DNA from: Hyphomonadaceae bacterium TMED5
GTDB taxonomy: Bacteria; Pseudomonadota; Alphaproteobacteria; Caulobacterales; Hyphomonadaceae
Assembly: GCA_002173095.1 (NCBI GenBank)
Contig: NHBK01000008.1
Span: 388,119 to 452,118, forward strand
Reading direction: 5' to 3'
DNA length: 64,000 bases
A model generated the notes under the pieces. It saw only the letters and a program-made list of their open reading frames with translations. It did not search any database and had not been told where the DNA came from. Positions 35,797 through 44,739 of this stretch are shown here, in pieces. Both the position numbers and the translations under genes were made by a program. Numbering within the stretch: position 1 is the first letter of the stretch; each line of letters begins with the position of its first letter.

Positions 35797-36117
35797 TTAG
35801 CCGGCTTTGATCTGCTCAACAGCAACCAGCATCAGCGCTGCAAGCTGCTCAACAATGTCTTCACGGCTCTTGGAAACGCCTTTCGCATCAAAGTCGCCAA
35901 CGACTTTGCGGATCACGTCTTCATCACCTGGCTCTTCCAGGTCAGACATCACAACAGTTTTGGCATAGGCTTCAGCTTCATCGCCAGACAGGCCAAGCAG
36001 GTCTGCAGCCCAGAGACCAAGCAGTTTGTTCCGGCGCGCCGTCGCTTTAAAAAGGCTCTCCTGATCGAGAGAAAATCGTGCTTCTTCCCCGCGTTTGCGA
36101 TCGTCGAATTGAGTCAT
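35797..36117 (-). CDS. DUF1476 protein, ATP synthase zeta-subunit type
   Basis: A 106-residue helical protein of the DUF1476 family (FDDRKRGEEARFSLDQE, RRNKLLGLWAADLLGL). In Paracoccus denitrificans this family is the zeta subunit, an inhibitor of the F1 ATPase whose N-terminal segment blocks rotation; Caulobacterales members may be weaker inhibitors. It is divergent from purC with about 185 bp between. The family call is from motifs; inhibitory activity is inferred. Confidence 0.85.
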   Translation of the reverse strand: MTQFDDRKRGEEARFSLDQESLFKATARRNKLLGLWAADLLGLSGDEAEAYAKTVVMSDLEEPGDEDVIRKVVGDFDAKGVSKSREDIVEQLAALMLVAVEQIKAG

Positions 36118-36303
36118 CTTGTGTCACTTTCCTGAGTGGCTTTGATAAACAGGGTTTTAGACTGTTCTATGGACCAAATTCCAGTCCGCAAGGAATAGAT
36201 TTTTCGGCTTTTTCGTCGCGGATATGGCATCTTTGTCAGAAACCGTGTATCGCTCGCCAGCTTATAGCAGAATTCCCCAAAAGCGTCGTAATCGGAGAAT
36301 CGC

Positions 36304-37083
36304 ATGATGTCGCGTCGCCGCAAGATTTATGAAGGTAAGGCGAAGATCCTTTATGAGGGTCCTGAACCGGGCACACTGATTCAGTATTTCAAAGATGATG
36401 CGACCGCATTCAATGCGGAAAAGCATGCCGTGCTGGATGGTAAAGGCGTTCTGAACAACCGTCTGTCCGAGTTCTTCATGACGCGTCTTGCGGGCATTGG
36501 CGTGCCGACTCACTTCATCAAGCGCCTGAATATGCGTGAGCAGCTGGTGAAGCAGGTTGAGATCATTCCTCTGGAAGTGGTCGTGCGTAATGTTGCAGCC
36601 GGCTCAATCTCCAAACGCCTTGGAATCACCGAAGGTGAAGCGCTGCCGCGTTCCCTCGTCGAATTCTATTATAAGAAAGACGAGCTGGGCGACCCAATGG
36701 TGTCTGAAGAGCATATCGCATCCTTTGGCTGGGCGACGCCGCAGGAAATGGACGACATGGTCTCAACCGCGCTTCGCGTGAACGATTTCCTGGCTGGCCT
36801 TTTCGCAGCTGTTGGCATTCGTCTTGTCGATATGAAGCTCGAATTTGGCCGTTTTTTCGAAGGTGACACGGTTCGCACGATCCTTGCTGACGAAATCAGC
36901 CCGGATAGCTGCCGCCTGTGGGACCTCGAAACCAACGAAAAACTCGACAAAGACCGCTTCCGTCGTGACATGGGTGGTGTTACCGAGGCCTATGCAGAAG
37001 TCGCAACCCGACTCGGCATTTTCAAACAGTCCGCTGAGATCGCAGACGTGATCGACATCAGCAGCGAACGCAACGGAGGCTAG
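36304..37083 (+). CDS. purC: SAICAR synthetase
   Basis: A 259-residue phosphoribosylaminoimidazole-succinocarboxamide synthase, joining CAIR and aspartate with [47 protein letters not shown] and [15 protein letters not shown] are classic PurC motifs. GGAGAATCGC precedes the ATG. purS follows after 7 bp, so the two are cotranscribed. Confidence 0.96.
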   Translation: MMSRRRKIYEGKAKILYEGPEPGTLIQYFKDDATAFNAEKHAVLDGKGVLNNRLSEFFMTRLAGIGVPTHFIKRLNMREQLVKQVEIIPLEVVVRNVAAGSISKRLGITEGEALPRSLVEFYYKKDELGDPMVSEEHIASFGWATPQEMDDMVSTALRVNDFLAGLFAAVGIRLVDMKLEFGRFFEGDTVRTILADEISPDSCRLWDLETNEKLDKDRFRRDMGGVTEAYAEVATRLGIFKQSAEIADVIDISSERNGG

Positions 37084-37090
37084 GCCAGAG

Positions 37091-37339
37091 ATGAAAGCTA
37101 TCGTTTATGTCGAACTGAAGACCGGCGTACTCGACCCTCAGGGTAAAGCGGTATCTGAGACACTCTCTCGCCTCGGCTTTGACGAAGTGAAGAGCGCTCG
37201 TATCGGTAAGCGTATCGAACTCGAGCTTGAAGATGGTCTTGCTGCTGACGCTGCAGAAGCCCGCGTGACAGAGATGTGCGAAAGCCTTCTCGCGAACACC
37301 GTGATCGAACGCTATCAAATCGAATTCGCTGACGCCTGA
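37091..37339 (+). CDS. purS: FGAM synthase subunit PurS
   Basis: An 82-residue PurS, the small structural subunit of the split formylglycinamidine synthase (with PurQ and PurL). KAIVYVELKTGVLDPQGKAVSETLSRLGF is diagnostic, and the length is typical. It lies 7 bp after purC. In many alphaproteobacteria purQ follows directly; here an unrelated lipoprotein gene and a 300-bp gap intervene. Confidence 0.95.
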   Translation: MKAIVYVELKTGVLDPQGKAVSETLSRLGFDEVKSARIGKRIELELEDGLAADAAEARVTEMCESLLANTVIERYQIEFADA

Positions 37340-37433
37340 TCATCCGTTTGCGGCAATTATTTTCAGACCCGTCGTCAAACCGTCATACCTGCGCGATAGT
37401 GCCTGTCGCGAATGGTAAAGTCGGAGTGATTTG

Positions 37434-38393
37434 ATGTTGTGGAAGACGGGTCTGATTGCAGGTTTTGGACTGACACTCACCCTTGCGGGATGCGGTGGCA
37501 CCACAACTGAAGAACCAGCGGACGCGCAGAACACCAATCTGCCTCAGCTTGTTTTCCCGAACGAACCCGCGCCGGATGTTTTCCACCGCGCCTATACCAT
37601 GACCGAAAACGCGGACGGTACAGTTCGCCTTTTCGCTCGCGAAGATCGCGACGATACCGACCTTTATCAAACCAACCTTCAGGATGATGGAAGCTGGTCT
37701 GAGCCCCTCAAACTGGACTGGCCAAAGCTGCGGTCAAACAATGCCCCGCATTTCAGCCCATTTGATGGTCGCCTTTACTTCGTGTCTGACCGCCCCGTGC
37801 CGGGTCTTGAGACACGAAGCGACCTCAACATCTGGTCTGTCGAGCTGACCGAAGACGGCTGGGGTGAAGCCTCCCCTATTCCAGGCGATGTCCATTACGG
37901 TGCCAATGAAACCTCTGTCACCACCACGGCAGACGGTGAAATGGTATTCGTGTCCGTACGCCGCGAAGGCCCGGGCGCACAGGATTTCTATCAGGCACAT
38001 TTTGATGAAACAGCAGCTGGCTGGATGTTTGACGGCCTGCTTGCCGAAGCGAGTTCTCCTCTGGTGGAGAGCCATATCGCCGCTACGCCAGACGGCGCTC
38101 ATTTGATTTTCTACTCCCGCATCCGTCCAATCCTCGGAAATGTCGATCTGAAGGTCATCAGCCGCGGTGAAGATGGCGAATGGATTGGCCCTTATACGCT
38201 CGGCACAAACATCAATACGCGCGGTATTGAGTATGGCGCAGGCATGTCGGCCAGCGGCGATAAATTCTTCTTCTCACGCGAAGGCCAGCTCATGGAAATG
38301 CCGATGGAAGCTCTGCTGGAAGAGATCGAAGCCGCGCAGGCTGCTTACCTAGCAGATGAAGAGCTGGAATTCCTCGGGCTTTCTGACAACTAA
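37434..38393 (+). CDS. PD40/TolB-like beta-propeller lipoprotein
   Basis: A 319-residue lipoprotein with lipobox LAGC near residue 20. The body holds beta-propeller units of the PD40 (WD40-like, TolB) type: FSPFDGRLYFVSDRP, TTADGEMVFVSVRR, ATPDGAHLIFYSRIR and MSASGDKFFFSREG. Such repeats usually form protein-contact platforms. GGAGTGATTTG precedes the ATG at 37434. It lies between purS and purQ, about 95 bp after purS, and may have its own promoter. There is no evident link to purine synthesis. Confidence 0.8.
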   Translation: MLWKTGLIAGFGLTLTLAGCGGTTTEEPADAQNTNLPQLVFPNEPAPDVFHRAYTMTENADGTVRLFAREDRDDTDLYQTNLQDDGSWSEPLKLDWPKLRSNNAPHFSPFDGRLYFVSDRPVPGLETRSDLNIWSVELTEDGWGEASPIPGDVHYGANETSVTTTADGEMVFVSVRREGPGAQDFYQAHFDETAAGWMFDGLLAEASSPLVESHIAATPDGAHLIFYSRIRPILGNVDLKVISRGEDGEWIGPYTLGTNINTRGIEYGAGMSASGDKFFFSREGQLMEMPMEALLEEIEAAQAAYLADEELEFLGLSDN

Positions 38394-38696
38394 TTAATCT
38401 AATTTTTTGCGACGGACGAGACGGAAACCCGTTTCAGCCACGTTCTATATCTGTGATCGCGATTGAACCCGATCGGAGCTCCCTAATGGACGCCGCCTGT
38501 CCGCACCCCGCTCCGATGTCCCCGAAACACAGGGCTCAATTGTGATCACACCGGAATTTGGACCTCCACCTGGCCCTCTCAAACCGGTACATTTGGGCGC
38601 CCGTACCCCTACACACCACATACGGGCGCCCAATTTTTTCCTCGCATCGCAAAGACCGGGATTTTCAACACGCAGGAATGCGGTTAAAGCGAACGC
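38394..38696. other. Gap between the PD40 gene and purQ with a terminator and a possible leader frame
   Basis: 303 bp. It holds a short inverted repeat, GAAAC-CC-GTTTC at 38424-38435, a strong terminator-type hairpin at 38593-38639, and a 52-codon open frame starting GTG at 38542 (AGGG seven bases upstream) whose TGA overlaps the purQ ATG. Whether the frame is translated is unknown; its composition is Pro/Thr/His-rich. Confidence 0.4.
38593..38639 (+). terminator. Long terminator-type hairpin before purQ
   Basis: TTGGGCGCCCGTA, fifteen-base loop, TACGGGCGCCCAA, six T residues: a perfect 13-bp stem. Only 57 bp remain before the purQ ATG, so it either ends upstream transcription or acts as a purQ attenuator. 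Confidence 0.88.
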
Positions 38697-39368
38697 ATGA
38701 AATCTGGCGTCATCATTTTCCCTGGTTCGAACTGTGACCGCGATGCGATCACGGCTCTGAAAGACATCACCGGCCAAGCGCCGGCCGAGATCTGGCACAA
38801 AACGACGGAATGGCCGACTGGCCTCGACTTCGTCGTTGTTCCGGGTGGTTTCTCTTATGGTGACTATCTGCGCTGCGGCGCGATGGCCGGTAATTCGCCG
38901 ATCATCCCACATCTGAAAAAGTTTGCTGAAGCGGGCGGCCATGTGCTTGGCATCTGCAATGGCTTTCAGATTCTGACAGAAACCGGTCTTCTTCCGGGCG
39001 CGCTCCTTCGAAATGCCGCGCTGAATTTTGTCTGCCGCAATGAGCGCCTGATTGTCAGCCCGAACAGCTCTGCTTTCACATCACAGTATAAAACTGGCAG
39101 CGAAGTGATCGTGCCTGTCGCCCACCATGACGGCAATTATTTCGCCGACGCTGACACGCTTGATCTGCTCGAAGGTGATGGCCGTGTGGCTTTCCGCTAT
39201 GCAGACAATCCAAACGGCTCAGCCCGCGACATTGCCGGTATTCTGAGCACGAATGGCCGTGTGCTTGGCATGATGCCTCACCCTGAACGCGCTATTGGTG
39301 GCCATGAAGGTGGCTCTGATGGACGCGCACTGTTCGAAGGCGTGATGAACGCTCTTGCGACGGTCTGA
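38697..39368 (+). CDS. purQ: FGAM synthase glutaminase subunit PurQ
   Basis: A 223-residue class I glutamine amidotransferase supplying ammonia to PurL. The catalytic triad is visible: Cys87 in LGICNGFQ, His195 and Glu197 in [24 protein letters not shown] is the typical start. It is separated from purS by a lipoprotein gene; purL is not in the window. The next gene converges, 2 bp away. Confidence 0.96.
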   Translation: MKSGVIIFPGSNCDRDAITALKDITGQAPAEIWHKTTEWPTGLDFVVVPGGFSYGDYLRCGAMAGNSPIIPHLKKFAEAGGHVLGICNGFQILTETGLLPGALLRNAALNFVCRNERLIVSPNSSAFTSQYKTGSEVIVPVAHHDGNYFADADTLDLLEGDGRVAFRYADNPNGSARDIAGILSTNGRVLGMMPHPERAIGGHEGGSDGRALFEGVMNALATV

Positions 39369-39370
39369 TC

Positions 39371-40132
39371 TCAGATCAGGCCGAGCCCTCTCAGAATATA
39401 GATCACACCGACAACGCTGAGCAGATATTTCGTCCAGTCTCTGAACGAAACGTCTGACATGCGGTGAAGCACCAATCCGCCGAGCCATGTGCCCAGCATG
39501 GAAAGTGGGATGGCGAGCGCGATCAGCCAGAGCGGGGGCAATTCAGCGCCATCTGCCTGCATCAATGCCGGTGCCGTCCAGAAGGCAATCTTGGTCGTGT
39601 GAGCGATGACTTGGGTCGCGCCCTTTGTGGCGACGATCTCTTTGCGGGTCATGTCTGACTGCACGAAGAAGATGTCGAGGACGGGCCCGACCACCCCAGC
39701 CAGCACGTTCAGCCCCTGCGCCAGAAACCCCAGAATTTCAGCCTGATAGGGCCGTGTCGCGTTCAGCGCGAACCATGATTTCGGTATCCATGATGCAAAG
39801 GCCAGCACGCCAAGCATCAGATAAACCGCATGCTTTTCAGGCTGCCAGAACACGAAGAACAGCACGCCTATCGCCAGTACGCCGCCAATCAGATAGCGCC
39901 CGACTATGCGCCATGAAATATGCTCTCGGATGAGAAAGGCGCGATAGCCATTAGCGAAGAGCTGCACCGCACCGTGCAGGACCATGGCATATGGCACTGG
40001 AAAAAGAGCCGTAAGCAGCCCCATCAGGATCAACCCACCCGCCATGCCGAATATACCGGAGATGAAGGATGTGCCCGCGACGAAGATCAGAACCGTCGCG
40101 ATGATCGTTGCAAACGCTGAAGAAATGCCCAT
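39371..40132 (-). CDS. TauE/SafE family membrane permease
   Basis: A 253-residue membrane protein with about eight hydrophobic segments. The N-terminal FISGIFGMAGGLILMGLL repeat motif and the second copy after residue 130 mark the TauE/SafE (sulfite exporter/DUF81) family, which moves sulfur-containing anions or other organic anions. AAAGGTGG precedes the ATG. Substrate unknown; no sulfur metabolism genes flank it. Confidence 0.85.
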   Translation of the reverse strand: MGISSAFATIIATVLIFVAGTSFISGIFGMAGGLILMGLLTALFPVPYAMVLHGAVQLFANGYRAFLIREHISWRIVGRYLIGGVLAIGVLFFVFWQPEKHAVYLMLGVLAFASWIPKSWFALNATRPYQAEILGFLAQGLNVLAGVVGPVLDIFFVQSDMTRKEIVATKGATQVIAHTTKIAFWTAPALMQADGAELPPLWLIALAIPLSMLGTWLGGLVLHRMSDVSFRDWTKYLLSVVGVIYILRGLGLI

Positions 40133-40315
40133 CGGCCACCTTTATAGTTAAGGTGTGAGTATTCCTCGATGTCCCAACCAGCAAGCCAGAACATGATTTT
40201 GTTCGAAATAGCCTGCATCCTTTTGCCACACAAAAAGTAGGGCTTTGTGTCAGTTTGTCTCCTATGCTGAAACCATAATTTTTTTATGGTCATCCAGATA
40301 ACGGGAGAGAACACC

Positions 40316-41602
40316 ATGCAATTTGATTATTCAGAGAAAACCAAAGACTATATCCAGCGTGTCTCCGCCTTTATGGACGAACACATTTTCCCAAATCTGG
40401 AGACCTATCAGCGCCAGCACGCTGAATTCGACAATCCGTGGAATGTTCCGCAAATCGTTGAGGACCTGAAAGCCAAGGCCAAAGAACAGGGTCTCTGGAA
40501 CATGTTCCTGCCACCAAGCGCAGAACACGACACAGAAGACTATCATGGCGCAGGCCTGACCAATCTCGAATACGCCCCACTGTCTGAACTGATGGGCCGC
40601 GTGACATGGGCCTCAGAGATCTTCAATTGCTCCGCGCCGGATACCGGCAATATGGAAGTGCTGCACCGCTATGGCACCGCAGAGCAGAAAGAAAAATGGC
40701 TACGCCCTCTCCTCACCGGTGAAATCCGATCAGCCTTTTTGATGACAGAACCTCAGGTCGCATCCTCTGATGCAACCAATATTGAGACCCGCATTGAAAG
40801 AGACGGCGATGAGTATGTCATCAATGGCCGCAAATGGTGGTCATCCGGGGCGGGCGACCCGCACTGCAAGGTCGCAATTGTCATGGGTAAGACCGACCCG
40901 AACGCCGCAAAGCATGCTCAACAGAGCATGATCCTGGTACCATTGGATGCGCCGGGCGTTGAGCTGGTGCGCATGCTTCCAGTGTTTGGTTATGACCATG
41001 CGCCACACGGGCATGCCGAGTTCAAACTGACCAATGTACGCGTGCCTGCGGAGAATCTTCTTCTTGGCGAAGGACGGGGTTTTGAGATTGCTCAGGGTCG
41101 ACTTGGCCCGGGCCGTATTCACCACTGCATGCGGACAATTGGCGCAGCCGAATTTGCGCTGGAGAAAATGTGCAAACGCCTCGTCTCTCGCATAGCATTT
41201 GGAAAATCGGTTTCTGACCATTCCATCTGGGAACAGCGCGTGGCGGAGGCCCGTCTCAATATTGAGATGACGCGCCTGCTCACCCTGAAAGCCGCTTATA
41301 TGATGGATACAGTGGGCAATAAGGTCGCCAAGAATGAAATCGCCATGATCAAAGTCGCCGGCCCTCGCATTGCCTGCCAGATCATTGACGACGCAATTCA
41401 GGCACATGGCGGCGCAGGCGTGACTGAAGATTTCGGGCTCGCAGATTCTTACGCAAATATCCGTACGCTTCGCCTCGCCGATGGTCCGGATGAGGTTCAT
41501 TGCCGCGCAATTGCGCGCAATGAATTCCGCAAATACCGCGACAATTCATATGGAAAAACTGTAGAGGCGGAGAAAATGACAGAAGTGGTCGGCTCACGCT
41601 AA
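40316..41602 (+). CDS. Acyl-CoA dehydrogenase
   Basis: A 428-residue flavoprotein of the acyl-CoA dehydrogenase family. [19 protein letters not shown] is the mid-domain FAD/substrate signature, [12 protein letters not shown] follows, and [15 protein letters not shown] and [15 protein letters not shown] define the C-terminal helical domain. Proteins of this size and pattern resemble ACAD10/11-type dehydrogenases. GGGAGAGAACACC precedes the ATG at 40316. Chain length specificity cannot be read from sequence. Confidence 0.92.
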   Translation: MQFDYSEKTKDYIQRVSAFMDEHIFPNLETYQRQHAEFDNPWNVPQIVEDLKAKAKEQGLWNMFLPPSAEHDTEDYHGAGLTNLEYAPLSELMGRVTWASEIFNCSAPDTGNMEVLHRYGTAEQKEKWLRPLLTGEIRSAFLMTEPQVASSDATNIETRIERDGDEYVINGRKWWSSGAGDPHCKVAIVMGKTDPNAAKHAQQSMILVPLDAPGVELVRMLPVFGYDHAPHGHAEFKLTNVRVPAENLLLGEGRGFEIAQGRLGPGRIHHCMRTIGAAEFALEKMCKRLVSRIAFGKSVSDHSIWEQRVAEARLNIEMTRLLTLKAAYMMDTVGNKVAKNEIAMIKVAGPRIACQIIDDAIQAHGGAGVTEDFGLADSYANIRTLRLADGPDEVHCRAIARNEFRKYRDNSYGKTVEAEKMTEVVGSR

Positions 41603-41624
41603 GCGCCTGTGCATTCGACATTTC

Positions 41625-41655
41625 AGCCCTTCGGCTCTGACCGGAGGGCTTTTTT
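41625..41655 (+). terminator. Intrinsic terminator after the acyl-CoA dehydrogenase
   Basis: AGCCCTTCGG, loop CTCTGA, CCGGAGGGCT (one T-G wobble), then five further T residues. Confidence 0.85.
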
Positions 41656-41691
41656 GCTTACATCACTCAGCCATCATGATAGCTGACAAAC

Positions 41692-42399
41692 ATGTTTAAT
41701 GTCGTCGCGCGCCGCGTTTCAAGGCTGCATAAAATCTTCGGTCTGGTGATCGGCATCCAGTTTCTGTTCTGGGTCGCCTCGGGCTTCTATTTTACGCTCT
41801 ACCCGATCGATACGATCCATGGTGATCATATGCGCGTCCGTATAGATCATGGCGTGCTAAACGCCCCCGATGTCATTGTCAGCGCGCAGGACGCCATGGA
41901 CGCCTCCGGCATTTGGGTCTTTCGCGCAGACCTTCACATGTTGATGGGCGAGCCCGTCTGGCAGGTCAGCAATACGCATAGCACCGTTCTGATATCTGCG
42001 AGTACGGGCGAGCGCATGTCGCCCATCTCACAAGGTCTGGCAGAAGACATATTCAATGCGGGCGTACCGGGCCTTGCCTCTTATGAAGGCGACATATTCC
42101 TCCTTGAAGAGAACCCACCGCGCGAATACGCAGGCCCACTCCCCGCCTGGGTCTATGAAACCGATGGCGGAAAAGAACGAGCGTATATAGACGCGTCGAC
42201 AGGCGATATACGGGCGGTCCGAACGACAGAATGGCGTATCTTCGATGTCTTCTGGCGCTTCCACATTATGGACATCACGGGCGATGACCGTATCGATACA
42301 TGGTGGATGAAACTCGCAGCATTCATTGCCATGGCGATGGTCATCACGGGTTTCATCATATTGGCCCAACGCATTCAGCGCGGGCGCATATTCAGTTAG
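41692..42399 (+). CDS. PepSY-domain membrane protein
   Basis: 235 residues with a membrane helix at each end (about 14-36 and 200-222) and a periplasmic region between. RRVSRLHKIFGLVIGIQFLFWVASG and the final WWMKLAAFIAMAMVITGF match the PepSY-TM type (related to iron-reductase-like PiuB/FsrB proteins). YIDASTGDIRAV is a PepSY beta-strand motif. It is shorter than the four-helix PepSY-TM proteins. Role uncertain. Confidence 0.75.
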   Translation: MFNVVARRVSRLHKIFGLVIGIQFLFWVASGFYFTLYPIDTIHGDHMRVRIDHGVLNAPDVIVSAQDAMDASGIWVFRADLHMLMGEPVWQVSNTHSTVLISASTGERMSPISQGLAEDIFNAGVPGLASYEGDIFLLEENPPREYAGPLPAWVYETDGGKERAYIDASTGDIRAVRTTEWRIFDVFWRFHIMDITGDDRIDTWWMKLAAFIAMAMVITGFIILAQRIQRGRIFS

Positions 42400-42464
42400 A
42401 GCTGGCCCGCCGGCAGGAAACAAATCCCGCCAGCGTTTCGCCGTCATATAATCAGGCTCGGTGT

Positions 42465-42851
42465 TCATGGCTGGTAGCTCACAACCTCGAATTCGATGCC
42501 GTCTTCATTGTGGAAGTAAAATCGACTACCGGGATCATAGGTCTGGTGCGAATGGGTCTTATACCCTTCTTCCAGCACGCGGGCCTCAGCCTCATCCAGG
42601 TCATCCACCAGCACACCTATATGGTTCAGCCCGCCCTTGGTCGCATAGCTGACTGGGCGGTCCACAACAGCATCTGGCGGAGAATAAATCGCCAGATAGC
42701 GCTCATCTGTCCCGACATGCACGCTTTTACCGCCACCGAGTGACGGACCCTGCCAGCGAATATGCCAGCCGAAAACACGTGACAGGCGCTCTGCCGTTCG
42801 CACCGGATCCGTTGCGGTAAAGTTCAGATGTTCAATCATTGCACCAGACAT
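42465..42851 (-). CDS. VOC-family glyoxalase/bleomycin-resistance-like protein
   Basis: A 128-residue vicinal oxygen chelate protein with two beta-alpha-beta-beta-beta units. Metal ligands are plausible in IEHLNF (His), LNHIGVLVDD (His) and the final GIEFEVVSY (Glu). AGGAG is eight bases before the ATG. It is divergent from soxR, and its promoter has a SoxR-type operator in a 19-bp spacer, so it is likely a SoxR target dealing with redox-cycling compounds or their products. Substrate unknown. Confidence 0.85.
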   Translation of the reverse strand: MSGAMIEHLNFTATDPVRTAERLSRVFGWHIRWQGPSLGGGKSVHVGTDERYLAIYSPPDAVVDRPVSYATKGGLNHIGVLVDDLDEAEARVLEEGYKTHSHQTYDPGSRFYFHNEDGIEFEVVSYQP

Positions 42852-42892
42852 GCTCGATGCTCCTTTTTGGTATTTGAGTTTTGTCTGGCTCT

Positions 42893-42923
42893 TCTATAAT
42901 TTCTCAACCTAGGTTTAGATCAA
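42893..42923 (-). promoter_or_regulatory. MerR-type promoter with SoxR-like operator for the VOC gene
   Basis: Read on the minus strand: -35 TTGATC (42918-42923), a 19-bp spacer, -10 TATAGA (42893-42898). The near-perfect palindrome TCTcAACCTAGGTTtAGA (42902-42919) fills the spacer. An over-long 19-bp spacer with a central dyad is the hallmark of promoters activated by MerR-family regulators such as SoxR. Confidence 0.72.
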
Positions 42924-42944
42924 GATATTTTTTTGAGGCATGTC

Positions 42945-43403
42945 ATGGCGGCAAAATCTGTACTTGCGATTGGCGATCTGGCCGCCCGGACCGGGCTCTC
43001 CGTTTCCGCCATTCGCTTCTATGAGGAAAAAGGCCTCATCACCCCGCACAGAAATGCAGGCGGCCACCGGCGCTATATGCGGTCTGACATTCGTCGCCTG
43101 TCCTTTGTGATGATCACCCAGAAGCTTGGCTTTACGATTGAAGACATAGCCCGCGAAATGAAGCGTCTGCCTGAAGGCCGGACGCCGACGGCCCGCGACT
43201 GGCAGAAGATCAGCGAACGCTTTCAGACGGTGCTGGATGAACGCATCGCAGAGCTTACCCGTATGAGAAACAATCTCGCCGGATGCATTGGCTGTGGGTG
43301 CCTGTCTCTTGAGAAATGCAAGCTCTACAACCCCGAAGACCGGCTCGCCGAAAATGGCCCCGGACCACAAAACATCTTCCCCTCTCCCCACGAGAAGGCT
43401 TGA
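42945..43403 (+). CDS. soxR: Redox-sensitive transcriptional activator SoxR
   Basis: A 152-residue MerR-family regulator. The winged helix-turn-helix begins at LAIGDLAARTGLSVSAIRFYEEKGL; a dimerisation helix follows, and the cysteine cluster C-x2-C-x-C-x5-C (Cys114, 117, 119, 125) holds the [2Fe-2S] centre that defines SoxR. Oxidation of the cluster by redox-cycling agents switches on the target promoter. The ATG at 42945 has GAGG six bases upstream. Its only divergent neighbour is the VOC gene; there is no soxS here, as usual outside enterics. Confidence 0.94.
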   Translation: MAAKSVLAIGDLAARTGLSVSAIRFYEEKGLITPHRNAGGHRRYMRSDIRRLSFVMITQKLGFTIEDIAREMKRLPEGRTPTARDWQKISERFQTVLDERIAELTRMRNNLAGCIGCGCLSLEKCKLYNPEDRLAENGPGPQNIFPSPHEKA

Positions 43404-43456
43404 TCAGCCGCAGTTTATCCCGTCCACTGCTGCACGCATAAATAGGGAGAAAACGC

Positions 43457-44242
43457 ATGGCATATGCGCCATTTGATCTGACCGGAAAGGTCGCACTCAT
43501 CACTGGGGGCAATCGCGGCATTGGCCTTGGCATGGCCGAAGCGCTTGCTGCTTCGAATGCTCACGTCGCTATCTGGGGCCGTAAAGAAGCCGCCAATGCC
43601 GAAGCCGTCGACAAGCTGAAAGGCCTCGGTACGGGCGAAGTCCGCGCTTGGGCAGTGGACGTCGCAGAAGAAGATACTGTTGTCGCCGCTATGGCAGAAA
43701 CCAATGGCTGGATGGGCCGACTTGATTCCGTCATCGCCAATGCCGGTGTTGGCTTTGGTGCGAAATCCTTCTCCGAAATGACGACTGAGATCTGGCGCAA
43801 GAATATGGCCGTCAATCTGGATGGCGCCTTCTGGACCCTGCGTGAGGCTACCAAACATATGGTCGAGCGCGCCAAGAATGGTGATCCGGGTGGTTCGCTC
43901 GTCGGCATTGCCTCTATGGCGGCGCTAGAGGGCGCAGCACGCAATCAAGCTTATGGCGCGACCAAGGGCGGACTCATCTCCATGATCCGCGCCATCTCTG
44001 TTGAGCACGCCCGCTATGGCATTCGCGCGAATGCAATCCTGCCGGGCTGGATTGCCACAGACATGACCTCAGGCGCGCAGGACAATGATAAATTCGTCAG
44101 CAATGTCATCTCGCGCGTTCCGATGAAGCGCTGGGGCGAACCGGCGGATTTTGGCGGCATGGCGGTCTATCTGACCTCAGATGCCTCCAGCTTCCATACT
44201 GGCGATTCCATCCTCATTGATGGCGGCTACTGCATCTATTGA
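43457..44242 (+). CDS. Short-chain dehydrogenase/reductase
   Basis: A 261-residue classical SDR. TGGNRGIGLGMAEAL is the Rossmann TGxxxGxG motif, NAGVG the NAG motif, and YGATK the catalytic YxxxK, with an upstream serine in GIASMAA. The C-terminal SSFHTGDSILIDGGY is typical of FabG-like members. GGGAGAAAACGC precedes the ATG. It starts 53 bp after soxR on the same strand and might share its transcript. Substrate unknown. Confidence 0.92.
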   Translation: MAYAPFDLTGKVALITGGNRGIGLGMAEALAASNAHVAIWGRKEAANAEAVDKLKGLGTGEVRAWAVDVAEEDTVVAAMAETNGWMGRLDSVIANAGVGFGAKSFSEMTTEIWRKNMAVNLDGAFWTLREATKHMVERAKNGDPGGSLVGIASMAALEGAARNQAYGATKGGLISMIRAISVEHARYGIRANAILPGWIATDMTSGAQDNDKFVSNVISRVPMKRWGEPADFGGMAVYLTSDASSFHTGDSILIDGGYCIY

Positions 44243-44255
44243 TGCGGAAAAAGAA

Positions 44256-44286
44256 AAGCGCTGCTCCATAAGGGCAGCGCTTTTTT
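44256..44286 (+). terminator. Intrinsic terminator after the SDR gene
   Basis: AAGCGCTGC, nine-base loop, GCAGCGCTT, then T residues. Confidence 0.9.
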
Positions 44287-44335
44287 GTTCGTCATGAAAA
44301 ACCGTCGCCAGCCTTTCAGAACCGATCCGAAGCGA

Positions 44336-44590
44336 TTAGTGAGACTCTGTCTCTTCTTCAGCTTCTTCAGCCATGTCTTCAATGGCTTCTTCTGCTTCCG
44401 CAGCGGTCTCTTCGATCTCTTCTACAGCAGCTTCAGCTGTTTCTTCGATCGCTTCACCGGTAGCTTCCATAGCTTCTTCAGTGGTCTCAACCACTTCTTC
44501 TACTTGCTCTTCAACGGTGGTTTCTTCTTCCGCTGGAGCACATGCCGCAGCGAGACCAGCCAGAACGGCCGCGAGTACAAACTTCTTCAT
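44336..44590 (-). CDS. Small highly acidic lipoprotein
   Basis: 84 residues. MKKFVLAAVLAGLAAAC is a lipoprotein signal (Cys17). The mature part is almost only Glu, Ala, Thr, Val and Ile in a repeated 3-4 residue pattern (EEVVETTEEAMEATGEAIEE), with no lysine or arginine after the signal, so it should form a long, very negative helix or coiled coil tethered to a membrane. The pattern resembles Lpp-like or entericidin-like small lipoproteins only in general terms. It is a single gene. Confidence 0.75.
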   Translation of the reverse strand: MKKFVLAAVLAGLAAACAPAEEETTVEEQVEEVVETTEEAMEATGEAIEETAEAAVEEIEETAAEAEEAIEDMAEEAEEETESH

Positions 44591-44739
44591 CTGGTTTACC
44601 CCTTTTCCCTGAGTCGGAAACCGACTGAAAAAGCATATACACCCGACCGAACTTTCCCCCTAGCGGAACTACACGAATATTTGATCGCCCCCTGAAAGCG
44701 CTTGGCAAATCAACAAAAAATAATCTGGGACACTAAAAA

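Noticed and set aside
40841..41500. A 219-codon minus-strand frame opposite the acyl-CoA dehydrogenase.
   Set aside because: The dehydrogenase motifs lie in the + frame; the shadow has no recognisable features.
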